Positions 9,483 to 18,588 of a DNA stretch of 44,760 nt are shown here, one piece after another. Position 1 is the stretch's first letter; the number at the start of each line of letters is the position of its first letter. The notes under the pieces are model-generated. The model searched no databases. It was given only the letters and a program-made list of their open reading frames with translations, and was not told the origin of the DNA. The stretch comes from Xanthomonas sp. Leaf131 (lineage in GTDB: Bacteria > Pseudomonadota > Gammaproteobacteria > Xanthomonadales > Xanthomonadaceae). The stretch is taken from assembly GCF_001423495.1 (NCBI RefSeq), contig NZ_LMOG01000011.1:1-44760 (forward strand), read 5' to 3'. A program made the position numbers and the translations under genes.

Positions 9483-10264
9483 GCTCGGTTGCCACCGCCG
9501 CCGATGCGGGAGCGCTGAGCGCACATGTCGCTGCGCAGTTCGGGCCGCAGGCGCATGCCTATCTGCACAGCGACGTGCATGCGCAAGGCGCCGAGTTCGC
9601 CGAGCTTCGCGCTGGTCTGGCCGGTCATCGCAACGGGCGATTGCTCGACCTGGGCTGCGGTGCCGGGCATGTGAGTTTCCAGCTGGCGCCGCTGATGGCC
9701 GAGGTGGTGGCCTACGATTTGTCTGCCGACATGCTCACCGTCGTGGCGGCCACCGCCGCCGAGCGTGTGCTGGCACAGGTGCGCACTGTGCAAGGTGTCG
9801 CCGAGCGCTTGCCGCTTGAGACCGGCAGCATGGATGCAGTGGTCAGCCGCTACTCGGCGCATCATTGGAGCGACCTGGGACAGGCACTGCGCGAAGTGCG
9901 CCGCGTGCTGCGTCCAGGCGGGATTGCTGCGTTCATCGATGTGGTGGCGCCTGGCCTGCCGCTGCTGGATACGCACCTGCAGGCGATCGAGTTGCTGCGC
10001 GATACCAGCCATGTGCGCGACTACAGCGTGGCGCAGTGGTTGCAGATGGTGGGCGATGCCGGCTTGCGGGTGCAGCGTCATCATTGCCAGCGGCTGCAGC
10101 TGGACTATCTGAGCTGGGTAGACCGCATGCGCACGCCGGAGGTGTTGCGCGCGGCCATTCGCGCATTGCAGGACGCGGCGGTAAACGAGGTCCGCGACTA
10201 CTTTCAGGTTGCCGCCGATGGTTCCTTCAGCACCGATGTGCTGGTGGTATGGGCCACACGTTGA
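9479..10264 (+). CDS. Class I SAM-dependent methyltransferase inside the leu operon
   Basis: This encodes 261 residues from a GTG overlapping the leuD stop (GTGA); a start seven codons upstream is possible. SAM motif I (LLDLGCGAG) lies at residues 55-63, followed by YDLSADML and a post-I segment ([19 protein letters not shown]) and LRPGG, the pattern of UbiE/Coq5 and Methyltransf_11 enzymes. It sits between leuD and leuB in the same direction, only 37 bp before leuB, so it is surely co-transcribed. No leucine-pathway step needs a methyltransferase; the substrate is unknown. A role in quinone or small-acid methylation would be a guess. Confidence 0.88.
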   Translation: MSSVATAADAGALSAHVAAQFGPQAHAYLHSDVHAQGAEFAELRAGLAGHRNGRLLDLGCGAGHVSFQLAPLMAEVVAYDLSADMLTVVAATAAERVLAQVRTVQGVAERLPLETGSMDAVVSRYSAHHWSDLGQALREVRRVLRPGGIAAFIDVVAPGLPLLDTHLQAIELLRDTSHVRDYSVAQWLQMVGDAGLRVQRHHCQRLQLDYLSWVDRMRTPEVLRAAIRALQDAAVNEVRDYFQVAADGSFSTDVLVVWATR

Positions 10265-10301
10265 TTTTCAGGGCGCTACGGCGCCAACTCACGAGGATTG
10301 C

Positions 10302-11375
10302 ATGAGCAAGCAGATTCTGATTCTTCCCGGCGACGGCATTGGTCCGGAGATCATGGCCGAGGCGGTCAAGGTGCTGACGCGGATCGACGCGCAACATGGT
10401 TTGGGTTTCAGCCTGGTGTACGACGAACTGGGTGGCGCGGCTTACGACAAGTACGGCAGCCCGTTGGCCGACGAAACGCTGGAGCGCGCGCGCGCGGCCG
10501 ATGCGGTGCTGTTGGGCGCGGTCGGTGGGCCGCAATGGGACACCATCGATCCGGCGCTGCGCCCGGAGCGTGGCCTGCTCAAGATCCGCTCGCAGCTCGG
10601 CTTGTTCGCCAACTTGCGACCGGCACTGTTGTATCCGCAGCTGGCAGATGCCTCCACGCTCAAGCCGGAAGTCGTGTCCGGGCTGGATCTGCTGATCCTG
10701 CGCGAACTCACCGGCGGCATTTACTTCGGTCAGCCGCGTGGCACCCGCACATTGGACAACGGCGAACGCCAGGCCTACGACACCTTGCCGTACAGCGAAA
10801 GCGAGATTCGCCGCATCGCCAAGGCCGGCTTCGAGATGGCGCGCTTGCGCGGTAAGAAACTCTGCTCGGTCGACAAGGCCAATGTGCTGGCATCGAGCCA
10901 GCTCTGGCGCGCGGTGGTGGAGGAAGTCGCTAAGGATTATCCGGACATCGCGCTGTCGCACATGTACGTGGACAACGCGGCGATGCAGCTGGTGCGCGCA
11001 CCCAAGCAGTTCGACGTGATCGTGACCGACAACATGTTCGGCGACATCCTGTCCGACCAGGCATCGATGCTCACCGGCTCGATCGGCATGCTGCCCTCGG
11101 CCTCGCTGGATGCCAACAACAAAGGCATGTACGAGCCGTGTCATGGCTCGGCACCGGATATCGCAGGGCAGGGCATTGCCAATCCGCTGGCGACCATCCT
11201 GTCGGTGGCGATGATGTTGCGCTACACCTTCGCGCTGGCCGCCGCTGCCGACGCGATCGAGCATGCCGTCGGCAAGGTACTCGACCAGGGCCTGCGCACC
11301 GCCGACATCTGGTCGGAAGGCACGACCAAGGTTGGCACCGTGGCGATGGGCGATGCGGTGGTGGCTGCGCTGTAA
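10302..11375 (+). CDS. leuB: 3-isopropylmalate dehydrogenase
   Basis: This 357-residue protein oxidises and decarboxylates 3-isopropylmalate to 2-oxoisocaproate (NAD+ and Mg2+/Mn2+ dependent). Family marks are GDGIGPEIM at the N-terminus, [15 protein letters not shown], the metal-binding [13 protein letters not shown], and the nucleotide loop [16 protein letters not shown]. The ATG at 10302 (MSKQILIL) follows a GAGG ribosome site; the open frame extends upstream into the methyltransferase gene but without family resemblance. It is the last gene of leuC-leuD-methyltransferase-leuB, and a strong terminator follows. Confidence 0.98.
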   Translation: MSKQILILPGDGIGPEIMAEAVKVLTRIDAQHGLGFSLVYDELGGAAYDKYGSPLADETLERARAADAVLLGAVGGPQWDTIDPALRPERGLLKIRSQLGLFANLRPALLYPQLADASTLKPEVVSGLDLLILRELTGGIYFGQPRGTRTLDNGERQAYDTLPYSESEIRRIAKAGFEMARLRGKKLCSVDKANVLASSQLWRAVVEEVAKDYPDIALSHMYVDNAAMQLVRAPKQFDVIVTDNMFGDILSDQASMLTGSIGMLPSASLDANNKGMYEPCHGSAPDIAGQGIANPLATILSVAMMLRYTFALAAAADAIEHAVGKVLDQGLRTADIWSEGTTKVGTVAMGDAVVAAL

Positions 11376-11410
11376 GCGTGATCGTACGGCTTGTCTTTCG
11401 TTGAGCTAAC

Positions 11411-11451
11411 AGCGGTCATCGCTTTATTGGGCGATGGCCGCTTTCGTTTTT
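11411..11451 (+). terminator. Terminator of the leuC-leuD-methyltransferase-leuB operon
   Basis: The stem AGCGGTCATCGC / GCGATGGCCGCT closes an 8-base loop. It is followed by CTTTCGTTTTT, a standard intrinsic terminator 36 bp past the leuB stop. Confidence 0.88.
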
Positions 11452-11484
11452 GAGGGTCATCGATAGCGCGGTGCCGCATCCAGT

Positions 11485-11607
11485 GTCGGGACACGCCGCA
11501 AGTACGTCCATGTAGGCTCGGTGGCGGCATCCATGCCGCCACACGGTCCCGCCCCCGGACGCGGCACCGCGCTCCCACTCTTCGCGGCTGCTGATGGGCA
11601 AGCAATG
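11485..11607. repeat. 123-bp intergenic repeat, copy 1
   Basis: This 123-bp unit is repeated in the same orientation, and at the same length, at 11946-12068. It contains the 27-nt core shared with the window ends (11488-11514), a perfect 8-bp hairpin GGCGGCAT-cc-ATGCCGCC, and the shared end CTCTTCGCGGCTGCTGAT followed by AAGCAATG. It sits between convergent operons. Short ORFs through it are translations of the repeat, not genes. Confidence 0.8.
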
Positions 11608-11766
11608 TCTTTGGTAGGCGTAATGCCTGCGGATTCCGCAGTCGGTAGTCGATGCAGTTTTTCGTCTATTGCTTTGCCATGATTCCGCCAGCGAAGGTCA
11701 CGCTCCAAAGCATGATCAATCAATCGAGTAACGCTTTTCCTTCAGCCACCAACAATATCCGGAGGT

Positions 11767-11868
11767 GCTTGCACGCGTACCGGCGTGGGACCTTACGCGG
11801 CATGGATGCCGCGTAAGAGCCTACAAGGACGTACTTGCGGCGTGTCCCACGCCGGTACGCGTGCAAGC
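11767..11868. repeat. Long perfect inverted repeat with nested hairpin
   Basis: The left arm at 11767-11791 and right arm at 11844-11868 are perfect 25-bp inverted repeats (GCTTGCACGCG... / ...CGCGTGCAAGC). Between them is a second perfect hairpin at 11792-11817 (12-bp arms, CTTACGCGGCAT / ATGCCGCGTAAG) and an inverted copy of the 27-nt core (11822-11848, which runs into the right arm). The structure could extrude as a cruciform or fold as RNA. No coding capacity is evident. Confidence 0.85.
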
Positions 11869-11945
11869 GCCCGCAGTGATCGAGGTATTTGCACGAAGCC
11901 AGCAGACGTCGTGCGTGGGATTGGTCTGCATGGGCCGCATCCGGC

Positions 11946-12068
11946 GTCGGGACACGCCGTGCATCCATCCCAGTATGCTCGGTAGCGGCATCCATGCCGC
12001 CACACGGCCCCGCCCCGGGATGCGCCGCCGCGCTCCCACTCTTCGCGGCTGCTGATCGGCAAGCAATG
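11946..12068. repeat. 123-bp intergenic repeat, copy 2
   Basis: This is a direct copy of the 11485-11607 unit with the same length. It has the same 8-bp hairpin and the same right end, but is diverged in the core region (CGTGCATCCATCCCAGTATG). The DNA between the copies (11608-11945) holds the long inverted repeat and about 150 bp in which I see no gene. Confidence 0.8.
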
Positions 12069-12100
12069 CATTTTTAGAAAACGTTCAAATCACCAACCAC

Positions 12101-12140
12101 CAAAAACCAAGACGGCCAGCAGATCACTCCGCCGGCCGTC
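12101..12140 (-). terminator. Terminator of the ilvC-ilvG-ilvM-ilvA-leuA operon
   Basis: On the minus strand GACGGCCGGC pairs with GCTGGCCGTC across a 10-base loop, followed by TTGGTTTTTG. It lies 30 bp past the leuA stop and ends the leftward operon. Confidence 0.85.
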
Positions 12141-12169
12141 AGATTTACCTCGTTTAGCAGATGACAGCG

Positions 12170-13732
12170 CTACGCCACCGCCGCCGTCTTGCCGGCGACC
12201 ACGCCACGCTGGCGCTGCCGCAACAGGCGGTTGGCCACATCCAACCACGCCAGCGCGCTGGCTTCGATGATGTCCTTGCTGGTGCCGGTGCCTTCGTATT
12301 CCACACCCTCGTGGCGCACGCTCAGGCTGGCTTCGCCACGTGCGTCTGCACCGATGCCCACGCTGTGCACCTGATAGCTGTCCAGTTCCAGCTTCACGCC
12401 GGTGGCCGACGCCAGCGCACCGAATAGCGCATCGACCGGACCATTGCCTTGCGCGGTTTCGGCAACACGATTGCCTTCCGGATCGGACAACTCCACCAAC
12501 GCATTGGCGCGGCTGCCGACATCGCTGATGGTCATCGAGGCCAGGCGGTAGCCTTCCTGCACGGTGGCATCCTGCATCAATGCCTGCAGATCGGCATCGG
12601 CGACCACGCGCTGCTTCTCGCACAGTGTCTTGAATTGTTCGAAGACCAGCTTGACCTCTTCTTCCTCCAGCAGATACCCCAACGCACGCAGGCGCTGCTC
12701 CACCGCTGCGCGGCCGCTGTGGCGGCCCAGCACCATCTGCGAAGACTCCCAGCCCACGTCTTCCGGACGCATGATTTCGTAGGTGCCGCGATGGCGCAGC
12801 ATGCCGTGCTGGTGGATGCCCGACTCGTGCGCGAACGCGTTGCCGCCCACCACCGCCTTGTTGCGTTGCACCGGCATGCCCACCAGGCGCTGCAGCAACT
12901 GCGAGGTGGAGACGATGCGCGGCGTGTTGATGTCGCTATCGATGTTATAGAACGCACCCCGCACCTTCAGTGCCATGGTGATTTCTTCCAGCGCGCAATT
13001 GCCCGCGCGCTCGCCGATGCCGTTGATGGTGCACTCGACCTGACGCGCGCCGCCTTCGATGGCCGCCAGCGAGTTGGCTACCGCCAGGCCCAGATCGTTG
13101 TGGCAGTGCGCGCTGAAGATGACGGTGTCGGCCCCTTCCACGCTGGCGATCAGGCGCGAAAACATGCCGCGGATCTCTTCCGGGGTGGTAAAGCCCACCG
13201 TGTCCGGCAGGTTGATCGTGGTCGCACCGGCAGCGATCGCCACGCGGGTGACCTCGGCCAGGAAATCTTCTTCGGTGCGGGTGGCGTCTTCGGCGGAAAA
13301 CTCGACATCGTCGATGTAGCCACGCGCCAGCGTCACATGCTTGTGCACCGATTCCAGCACCTGCTCGCGGCTCATGCGCAGCTTGTGCTCGCGGTGCAGC
13401 GGGCTGGTGGACAGGAACACATGCAGGCGCGGATTGGCCGCCGCCTCCAGCGCACGTGCCGAGGTTTCGATATCGGCTTGCAGGCAGCGCGACAGCACCG
13501 CCAGCGTGGGGCGACGCAACTCGCGGCCGATCATCGCGACCGCCTCGCGGTCGGAGTGCGAGCTGGCCGGGAAACCGGTTTCGATGATGTCCACGCCGAG
13601 CTCGTCCAGCGCGCGCGCCATCACCAGCTTCTGCTGGGGCGTCATGCTGCAGCCGGGGGATTGCTCGCCGTCGCGCAGGGTGGTGTCGAAAATTCGGATA
13701 CGCGGGGTCTGGTTGGATACGGTCGTGTTCAC
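12170..13732 (-). CDS. leuA: 2-isopropylmalate synthase
   Basis: This 520-residue protein condenses acetyl-CoA with 2-oxoisovalerate, the first committed step to leucine. The catalytic TIM barrel opens with [15 protein letters not shown] and carries the metal-binding [15 protein letters not shown] and GIGERAGN. The C-terminal third is the LeuA regulatory domain, so feedback inhibition by leucine is expected. The start is a GTG at 13732 with AGGAG eight bases upstream, and it overlaps the ilvA stop by four bases (GTGA). As last gene of the ilv operon it shares control with isoleucine/valine synthesis, while leuCDB lie in a separate convergent operon. Confidence 0.98.
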   Translation of the reverse strand: MNTTVSNQTPRIRIFDTTLRDGEQSPGCSMTPQQKLVMARALDELGVDIIETGFPASSHSDREAVAMIGRELRRPTLAVLSRCLQADIETSARALEAAANPRLHVFLSTSPLHREHKLRMSREQVLESVHKHVTLARGYIDDVEFSAEDATRTEEDFLAEVTRVAIAAGATTINLPDTVGFTTPEEIRGMFSRLIASVEGADTVIFSAHCHNDLGLAVANSLAAIEGGARQVECTINGIGERAGNCALEEITMALKVRGAFYNIDSDINTPRIVSTSQLLQRLVGMPVQRNKAVVGGNAFAHESGIHQHGMLRHRGTYEIMRPEDVGWESSQMVLGRHSGRAAVEQRLRALGYLLEEEEVKLVFEQFKTLCEKQRVVADADLQALMQDATVQEGYRLASMTISDVGSRANALVELSDPEGNRVAETAQGNGPVDALFGALASATGVKLELDSYQVHSVGIGADARGEASLSVRHEGVEYEGTGTSKDIIEASALAWLDVANRLLRQRQRGVVAGKTAAVA

Positions 13733-14847
13733 CAGGAAGACTCCTCTACGGCGATGGCGGTGACAGGCGTTGGAGCGACTGCGGATGGGCGGGAAATAAC
13801 GGGTGTTTCGGGAAGTGACTTGGCGCTGCGTTCGTTGCGCAGTCGCTCGGTATTGCGACGACGCGGCTTGCGTGGCGGACGCGGCCGCACCTCGGATAAC
13901 AGGGTGGCCAGAACAGTTGCGTCGATATTACCGCCAGAGACCACTGCACATTTGCGTTTGCCTGAAACGCGGCGACCGGCGGCCAAGGCCAGCGCACCGG
14001 CGCCCTCGGCGATGACGTGTTCTTCCAGCGCCAGACGTACCAGGGTTTCGCGCAGTTCGGCTTCGCGCACGATCACCACATCGTCGAGCAGACTCGCGCA
14101 TAAACGGCGGGTGAGGAAGCCTGGAATCTTGACTTTCACGCCGTCGGCCAGTGTGGCCACCGGGGTGATTTCGCGGAAGTCGCCGCGTACGGCGCGGGCC
14201 ATCGAATCCACGCCTTCCACCTGCGCGCCGACGATGCGCACGCCCTGCGATTTCAGCGCCAGCGCCACCCCGGAGGCCAGCCCACCGCCGCCGATCGGCA
14301 CGATCACCACGTCCGGCGCATGTGCGGCCAGTTCGATGCCCACCGTGCCTTGCCCGGCGATCACATCCGGGTCGTCGAAGGCCGAGAGAAAGCGGTAGCC
14401 ATTCTGGTCGGCCAGTTCGCGCGCGAACGCAAACGCCTCGTCGTAGCTGTTGCCGTGCTGGCGTACGGTGGCGCCCCAGTGCGCGACGCCGGCGATCTTG
14501 GTCTGCGGCGCGCCGTACGGCATCACCGTGATGGCCTGCACGCCCAGCCGATACGCCGACCACGCCACGCCTTGCGCATGGTTGCCGGCCGAGGCGCAGA
14601 TCACCGGGCGCTCGTCGCCGCGTTCCAGCCCGGCCAGCAGCGCATTCAATGCACCGCGCACCTTGTAGGAGCCGGTGCGCTGCAGGTTTTCCAGCTTCAA
14701 CCACACGCCGAAGCGCTCGGCGTAATGCAGCGGCGTAGGCGACAGGTATTTGCGCAGACGCGCCTGCGCAGCCAGCACGTCGGCCACGCTGATGGCCACG
14801 TCGCTTACGTCTGGCTCCTGCGCTGCGGGGCGGCCGGAATCAGGCAT
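13729..14847 (-). CDS. ilvA: Threonine dehydratase (threonine ammonia-lyase), lacking ACT domain
   Basis: This is a PLP-dependent fold type II enzyme making 2-oxobutanoate from threonine for isoleucine synthesis. The PLP lysine is in TGSYKVRGA (Lys62 from this start), and the phosphate loop is GGGGLASG. After the catalytic domain (ending near [20 protein letters not shown]) there is only a 60-residue basic, Pro-rich tail ([12 protein letters not shown]...). The ACT-like regulatory domains of long biosynthetic IlvA are absent, so isoleucine feedback is probably weak or missing. The start is uncertain: ATG 14847 (MPDSGR) is taken; GTG 14907 would add 20 residues, and neither has a clear ribosome site. 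It overlaps leuA by 4 bp. Confidence 0.93.
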   Translation of the reverse strand: MPDSGRPAAQEPDVSDVAISVADVLAAQARLRKYLSPTPLHYAERFGVWLKLENLQRTGSYKVRGALNALLAGLERGDERPVICASAGNHAQGVAWSAYRLGVQAITVMPYGAPQTKIAGVAHWGATVRQHGNSYDEAFAFARELADQNGYRFLSAFDDPDVIAGQGTVGIELAAHAPDVVIVPIGGGGLASGVALALKSQGVRIVGAQVEGVDSMARAVRGDFREITPVATLADGVKVKIPGFLTRRLCASLLDDVVIVREAELRETLVRLALEEHVIAEGAGALALAAGRRVSGKRKCAVVSGGNIDATVLATLLSEVRPRPPRKPRRRNTERLRNERSAKSLPETPVISRPSAVAPTPVTAIAVEESSW

Positions 14848-14937
14848 TGCGGCACGCGCACGGCCAATCCGGAAGAAGACACCTCCGGACAGCGATCTGA
14901 TGGTCACGCGAGGTCTGCGTGCTGGAGGTCTGTGTGG

Positions 14938-15195
14938 TCATGCCGCAGCCTCGACCGATTCCAACGCGGTGATCACCACCGACTCGCAGTCGTACACCTT
15001 TTCCAACTGCAGGCGCAGCGTTTCCGGTGGGCGCGTGCTGTCCACGTCCAACTGCAGATGCCAGCGGCCGGCATCGTCGGGCGCGGCGGCGCCCTGGATG
15101 GCGTACGGGCGGAAGCCGCGTCGCTCGGTCATGCCGATCACCCGCACCAGCGCACCTTCGGCCGGCTTCAGCACCAGATCAAGCCGGTAACGCAT
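14938..15195 (-). CDS. ilvM: Acetolactate synthase small (ACT) subunit, IlvM-like
   Basis: This 85-residue ACT-type protein (MRYRLDLVLKPAEGALVRVIGMTERRGF) has the size of IlvM, the regulatory subunit of acetohydroxyacid synthase II, and is much shorter than IlvN/IlvH. The start at 15195 overlaps the end of ilvG by 17 bp, so the two subunits are translationally coupled. The frame extends upstream inside ilvG without meaning. By homology with IlvM-type enzymes the holoenzyme may be less sensitive to valine; this is inference. ilvA follows 90 bp downstream (30 bp if its alternative start is used). Confidence 0.9.
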   Translation of the reverse strand: MRYRLDLVLKPAEGALVRVIGMTERRGFRPYAIQGAAAPDDAGRWHLQLDVDSTRPPETLRLQLEKVYDCESVVITALESVEAAA

Positions 15196-16900
15196 GTGGC
15201 GTCTCCTTGACCGCATGTGCGGGATTGCTGTCCAGCATGGTGCTGTTGGCATTGTTGGGCGGCACCAGCGGCCACACATTGGCACGCGCATCGATGCTCA
15301 CATGCAACAGGCCGGGGCCGGGCTGTGCCAACAGCTCGGCCAGTGCGCCATCCACGTCGCCGCGCGCAATGATGCGCTTGGCCGGGATGCCGAACACCTG
15401 TGCCAACGCCGCAAAATCCGGGTTGTCGGACAGGTCGATTTCGCTGTAACGCTCGGCAAAGAACAACTCCTGCCACTGCCGCACCATGCCCAGCGAACTG
15501 TTGTCCAGCAGCACGATCTTCACCGGCAGCTTGCAGCGCGCAATGGTCACCAGCTCCTGTACGTTCATCATGAAGCTGCCGTCGCCGGAGACCAGCACCA
15601 CAGTGCGATCCGGGCAGGCGAACTGCGCGCCCATCGCCGCCGGCAGGCCGAAGCCCATGGTGCCGAGCGCGCCGCTGGTGAGGTGATTGCGCGGGTCGCT
15701 GAAGCGGCAATGCTGCGCCACCCACATCTGATGCTGACCCACATCGCAGGCGATGATGGTGTCGGCCGGGGCCACTTCGCTCAGGCGCTTTAGCAACGCC
15801 GGTGCGTAGATGTCGGTGCCGGGCGCGTCGTAGCGCGCACCGAATTTTTCGCGGTTGGCAAAGCAACGCGTGCGCCAGGCCTGGCAGTTGCCGCGTGCCG
15901 CACTCAGGGCTTTCAAACTCAGCGCCACATCACCGGGCACGGCGATGTCGGCCGTGCGCAGCTTGGAAATTTCATAGGCGTCGGCATCCAGGTGGATGAC
16001 GCGCGCGAACGGGGCAAACTCGCTCAACTTGCCGGTGGCACGGTCGTCGAAACGCGCGCCGACGACCACCAACAGATCGCATTCCTGGATCGCCATATTG
16101 GCCGCGCGGGTACCGTGCATGCCCAGCATGCCCAGGTAATCCGGATGCGCATGCGGCAACGCGCCCAGGCCGCGCAAGGTCAGCGCAGTCGGGATGCCGG
16201 TGACCTCGACAAACCGCCGAAACGCCTCCACCGCACCGGCCAACGCGATCCCGCCACCTCCGTACACCACCGGGCGTTCGGCACTGGCGATGGCCGCCAA
16301 TGCCTCGGCCAATTTCGCATCGTCCGGTGCCGGCGGCGGCAACACCGCTGCCGGTACGTGATCGGGCAGATGTGAGGCATCGGCGATCTGCACGTCCTTG
16401 GGCAGGTCGATCAGGACCGGCCCGGGACGTCCCTCGCGCGCGATGCGAAACGCTTCGCGCACGATCTGCGGAAGTTCCTCCACCCGCCGCACCAGAAAGC
16501 TGTGCTTGACGATCGGCATGGTCATGCCGAACACGTCCAGTTCCTGGAACGCATCGGTGCCCAGCAAGGGCGTGGCGACCTGGCCGGTCAGGCACACCAT
16601 CGGCACCGAATCGAGCATCGCGTCGGCGATGCCGGTGACCAGATTGGACGCGCCCGGGCCGGAGGTGGCCACGCACACGCCGACCCGGCCGCTGGCACGG
16701 GCGTACCCGTTGGCGGCCAGGGCGGCGCCCTGTTCGTGACGGACCAGGATGTGCTTGAGCCTGGAATCCACCAGGGCGTCGTAGAACGGCATGATGGTGC
16801 CGCCCGGATAACCGAACAGCGTTTCCACGCCCTCGGCTTCCAGGGCCTGCGTCAGCCAGCGCGCGCCATTGCGGGGCGTGCTGTGTGCGGAGGTGTTCAT
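15179..16900 (-). CDS. ilvG: Acetolactate synthase large (catalytic) subunit
   Basis: This 573-residue thiamine diphosphate enzyme forms acetolactate or acetohydroxybutyrate from pyruvate. The N-terminal Pyr domain carries the catalytic Glu in RHEQGAALAANGYARASG; the ThDP motif GDGSFMMNVQEL runs to DNSSLGMVRQW near residues 445-475; a central FAD-type domain lies between. It matches IlvG/IlvB in length. It lies 42 bp after ilvC and overlaps ilvM. The partner gene type (ilvM) is why ilvG is preferred over ilvB. Confidence 0.96.
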   Translation of the reverse strand: MNTSAHSTPRNGARWLTQALEAEGVETLFGYPGGTIMPFYDALVDSRLKHILVRHEQGAALAANGYARASGRVGVCVATSGPGASNLVTGIADAMLDSVPMVCLTGQVATPLLGTDAFQELDVFGMTMPIVKHSFLVRRVEELPQIVREAFRIAREGRPGPVLIDLPKDVQIADASHLPDHVPAAVLPPPAPDDAKLAEALAAIASAERPVVYGGGGIALAGAVEAFRRFVEVTGIPTALTLRGLGALPHAHPDYLGMLGMHGTRAANMAIQECDLLVVVGARFDDRATGKLSEFAPFARVIHLDADAYEISKLRTADIAVPGDVALSLKALSAARGNCQAWRTRCFANREKFGARYDAPGTDIYAPALLKRLSEVAPADTIIACDVGQHQMWVAQHCRFSDPRNHLTSGALGTMGFGLPAAMGAQFACPDRTVVLVSGDGSFMMNVQELVTIARCKLPVKIVLLDNSSLGMVRQWQELFFAERYSEIDLSDNPDFAALAQVFGIPAKRIIARGDVDGALAELLAQPGPGLLHVSIDARANVWPLVPPNNANSTMLDSNPAHAVKETPHALPA

Positions 16901-16942
16901 GCGTTGCGGACCTTCGGTATTAGCGGTGGGGGTGCGGCGGCA

Positions 16943-17944
16943 TTACGCCGCTTGTTGATTCGCAGGTGCGGCAGCGGCTTGCTGTTCGCCGTTGAGCCAG
17001 ACCATCTTGGCGCGCAGCTTCTTGCCCACTTCCTCGATCGGGTGGTCCAGATCGGCCTGCTTGAACTTGGTGTAGTTCGGCAGGCCTGCTTCATGTTCGG
17101 CCACCCAGTTCTTGGTGAAGGTGCCGTTCTGGATATCGGTCAGCACGTCCTTCATGCGCGCCTTGGTGCTGGCGTCGATCACGCGCGGGCCGCTGACATA
17201 GTCGCCGTATTGCGCGGTTTCGGACACGAATTCCAGCATGCGGGTGATGCCGCCTTCGTAAAACAGGTCCACGATCAACTTCAGTTCGTGCAGCACTTCG
17301 TAGTACGCGATTTCGGGCTGATAGCCGGCTTCCACCAACACTTCGAAACCGGCCTGCACCAGCGACGAGGCGCCACCGCACAGCACGGCCTGCTCGCCGA
17401 ACAGATCGGTCTCGGTCTCTTCCTTGAAGGTGGTCTTGATGATGTTGGCGCGCGCGCCGCCCAGGCCGCCGGCATAGGTCAGCGCGAACTGCTCGGCCTT
17501 GCCGCTGGTGTCCTGGTACACCGCATAGATGCACGGCACGCCGCGGCCGATTTCATATTCGCGACGCACCAGTGCGCCGGGGCCCTTGGGCGCGACCAGC
17601 ACCACATCCAGATCGGCACGCGGGGTGATCATGTCGAAATGCACGTTCAGTCCATGCGCGAACAGCAGGCAGGCGCCTTGCTTCATGTTCGGTGCGATGA
17701 CGTCTTCGTAGAGCTTCTTCTGCACCATGTCCGGGGTCAGGATCGCGACCAGATCGGCGCTCTTCACCGCCTCGGCCGGCGCCACGACGGTGAAGCCGTC
17801 GGCCTGTGCCTTGGATTCGGTCGGGCCACCGGGGCGCAGGCCGACGGTGACGTCGAAGCCGGAATCGCGCAGGTTCAGCGCATGTGCGCGGCCCTGGCTG
17901 CCGTAGCCGATGATCGCGATTTTCGGTTGGATGTCGTTGCTCAT
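16943..17944 (-). CDS. ilvC: Ketol-acid reductoisomerase (class I)
   Basis: This 333-residue, short class I KARI isomerises and reduces acetolactate with NADPH and Mg2+. It shows the Rossmann motif [18 protein letters not shown] and the NADPH loop [12 protein letters not shown], then the knotted C-terminal domain with metal-binding carboxylates ([29 protein letters not shown]). The ATG at 17944 has an AAGGA ribosome site. It is the first structural gene after the attenuator-type leader, and so sets expression of the whole ilvC-ilvG-ilvM-ilvA-leuA operon. Confidence 0.98.
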   Translation of the reverse strand: MSNDIQPKIAIIGYGSQGRAHALNLRDSGFDVTVGLRPGGPTESKAQADGFTVVAPAEAVKSADLVAILTPDMVQKKLYEDVIAPNMKQGACLLFAHGLNVHFDMITPRADLDVVLVAPKGPGALVRREYEIGRGVPCIYAVYQDTSGKAEQFALTYAGGLGGARANIIKTTFKEETETDLFGEQAVLCGGASSLVQAGFEVLVEAGYQPEIAYYEVLHELKLIVDLFYEGGITRMLEFVSETAQYGDYVSGPRVIDASTKARMKDVLTDIQNGTFTKNWVAEHEAGLPNYTKFKQADLDHPIEEVGKKLRAKMVWLNGEQQAAAAPANQQAA

Positions 17945-17980
17945 GGAGAAGTCCTTGCGGGGTTGGCAGTGAGAAAGAAA

Positions 17981-18115
17981 TCAGCCGGCAGTGGAGACAC
18001 TGGCCGGCCGAACAAAGCGGGGATGGACGATGGCACCGGCCATGCAGGCACATGCATCGGCGCAGTGGTCGGCGCGGGTGGTGCAGATGGCAGCGATGTC
18101 GGTGATCTCGTTCAT
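17981..18115 (-). CDS. Possible small ORF between attenuator and ilvC
   Basis: A 44-codon frame (MNEITDIAAICTTRADHC..., rich in Ala and Cys) lies downstream of the attenuator terminator and 36 bp before ilvC. It has no good ribosome site and no resemblance I recognise. It could be a second regulatory short ORF or plain leader RNA; I lean to non-coding. Confidence 0.2.
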   Translation of the reverse strand: MNEITDIAAICTTRADHCADACACMAGAIVHPRFVRPASVSTAG

Positions 18116-18144
18116 GTCATTCGAAACTTTTGGTGGTCCCTGAA

Positions 18145-18178
18145 ACGCGAAACCCCGCGCCGTTGCCGGTGCGGGGTC
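18145..18178 (-). terminator. Attenuator terminator upstream of ilvC
   Basis: On the minus strand ACCCCGC pairs with GCGGGGT across a 12-nt loop, followed by TTCGCGTTTC. It lies 27 bp after the stop of the Leu/Val/Ile-rich leader ORF and 200 bp before ilvC. A TGCGGG in the last codons of the leader could pair with CCCGCA in the terminator 5' arm and act as antiterminator. Confidence 0.72.
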
Positions 18179-18204
18179 TGATCGAAGCCTTGTGTGTCTG
18201 TTGC

Positions 18205-18327
18205 CTACACGAAGTCTCGTCCCGCAGCGGTTGGCGAGGTAATAAGTACGAGCACGAGAAGCGACGCTGCCGACGCGCCGAAGGGCGCGGACAAAGGGGC
18301 GTTCGAGGTGGTGTGGCGGTGCGGCAT
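18205..18327 (-). CDS. ilv operon leader peptide (attenuator, IlvL-like)
   Basis: A 40-codon frame from ATG 18327 to TAG 18205 encodes MPHRHTTSNAP... and then ASLLVLVLITSPTAAG near the C-terminus. The compact run Leu-Leu-Val-Leu-Val-Leu-Ile is exactly the regulatory amino acid set of the operon that follows. It is followed by a terminator hairpin and then ilvC-ilvG-ilvM-ilvA-leuA. Known ilv/leu attenuation works by ribosome stalling at such codons, which prevents termination. The weak point is the ribosome site: no clear AGGAG precedes the ATG, so the true start could differ. Layout and codon content make the role likely. Confidence 0.75.
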   Translation of the reverse strand: MPHRHTTSNAPLSAPFGASAASLLVLVLITSPTAAGRDFV

Positions 18328-18588
18328 GGAGCTGAGATAACCATCGTCGCAGGTGGGGTGTCAACCCTTGCGCGTGAAACGGCTGCGTCTATGTGCAAGG
18401 GGCCGCGCGAAACCGCATGGCAGCAGCATGGTTACCGCTGAAACCGGATCGAGGCAGGGCAGTGAGGGCCGATGCGGGTCACTAAATGCGCGGCATTCGC
18501 GCCGCCGGGCAAGGCCGATCGAACGATGCGGCATGCGCCGCTGGTATGGTTGGCGACTCATCTGTGTTTGTCATGGGGGCCTGCTGTC

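Noticed and set aside
11485..12068. Possible CRISPR array
   Set aside because: There are only two 123-bp copies with unequal contents between them, no regular spacers and no cas genes.
11457..12071. Several 60-130 codon frames containing TYLRRVP- or LAACP-like strings
   Set aside because: They are translations of the hairpin repeats in different frames and occur wherever the repeat occurs; there are no ribosome sites.
12449..14398. 649-codon open frame on the plus strand
   Set aside because: It is a shadow across leuA and ilvA, both with catalytic motifs intact on the other strand.
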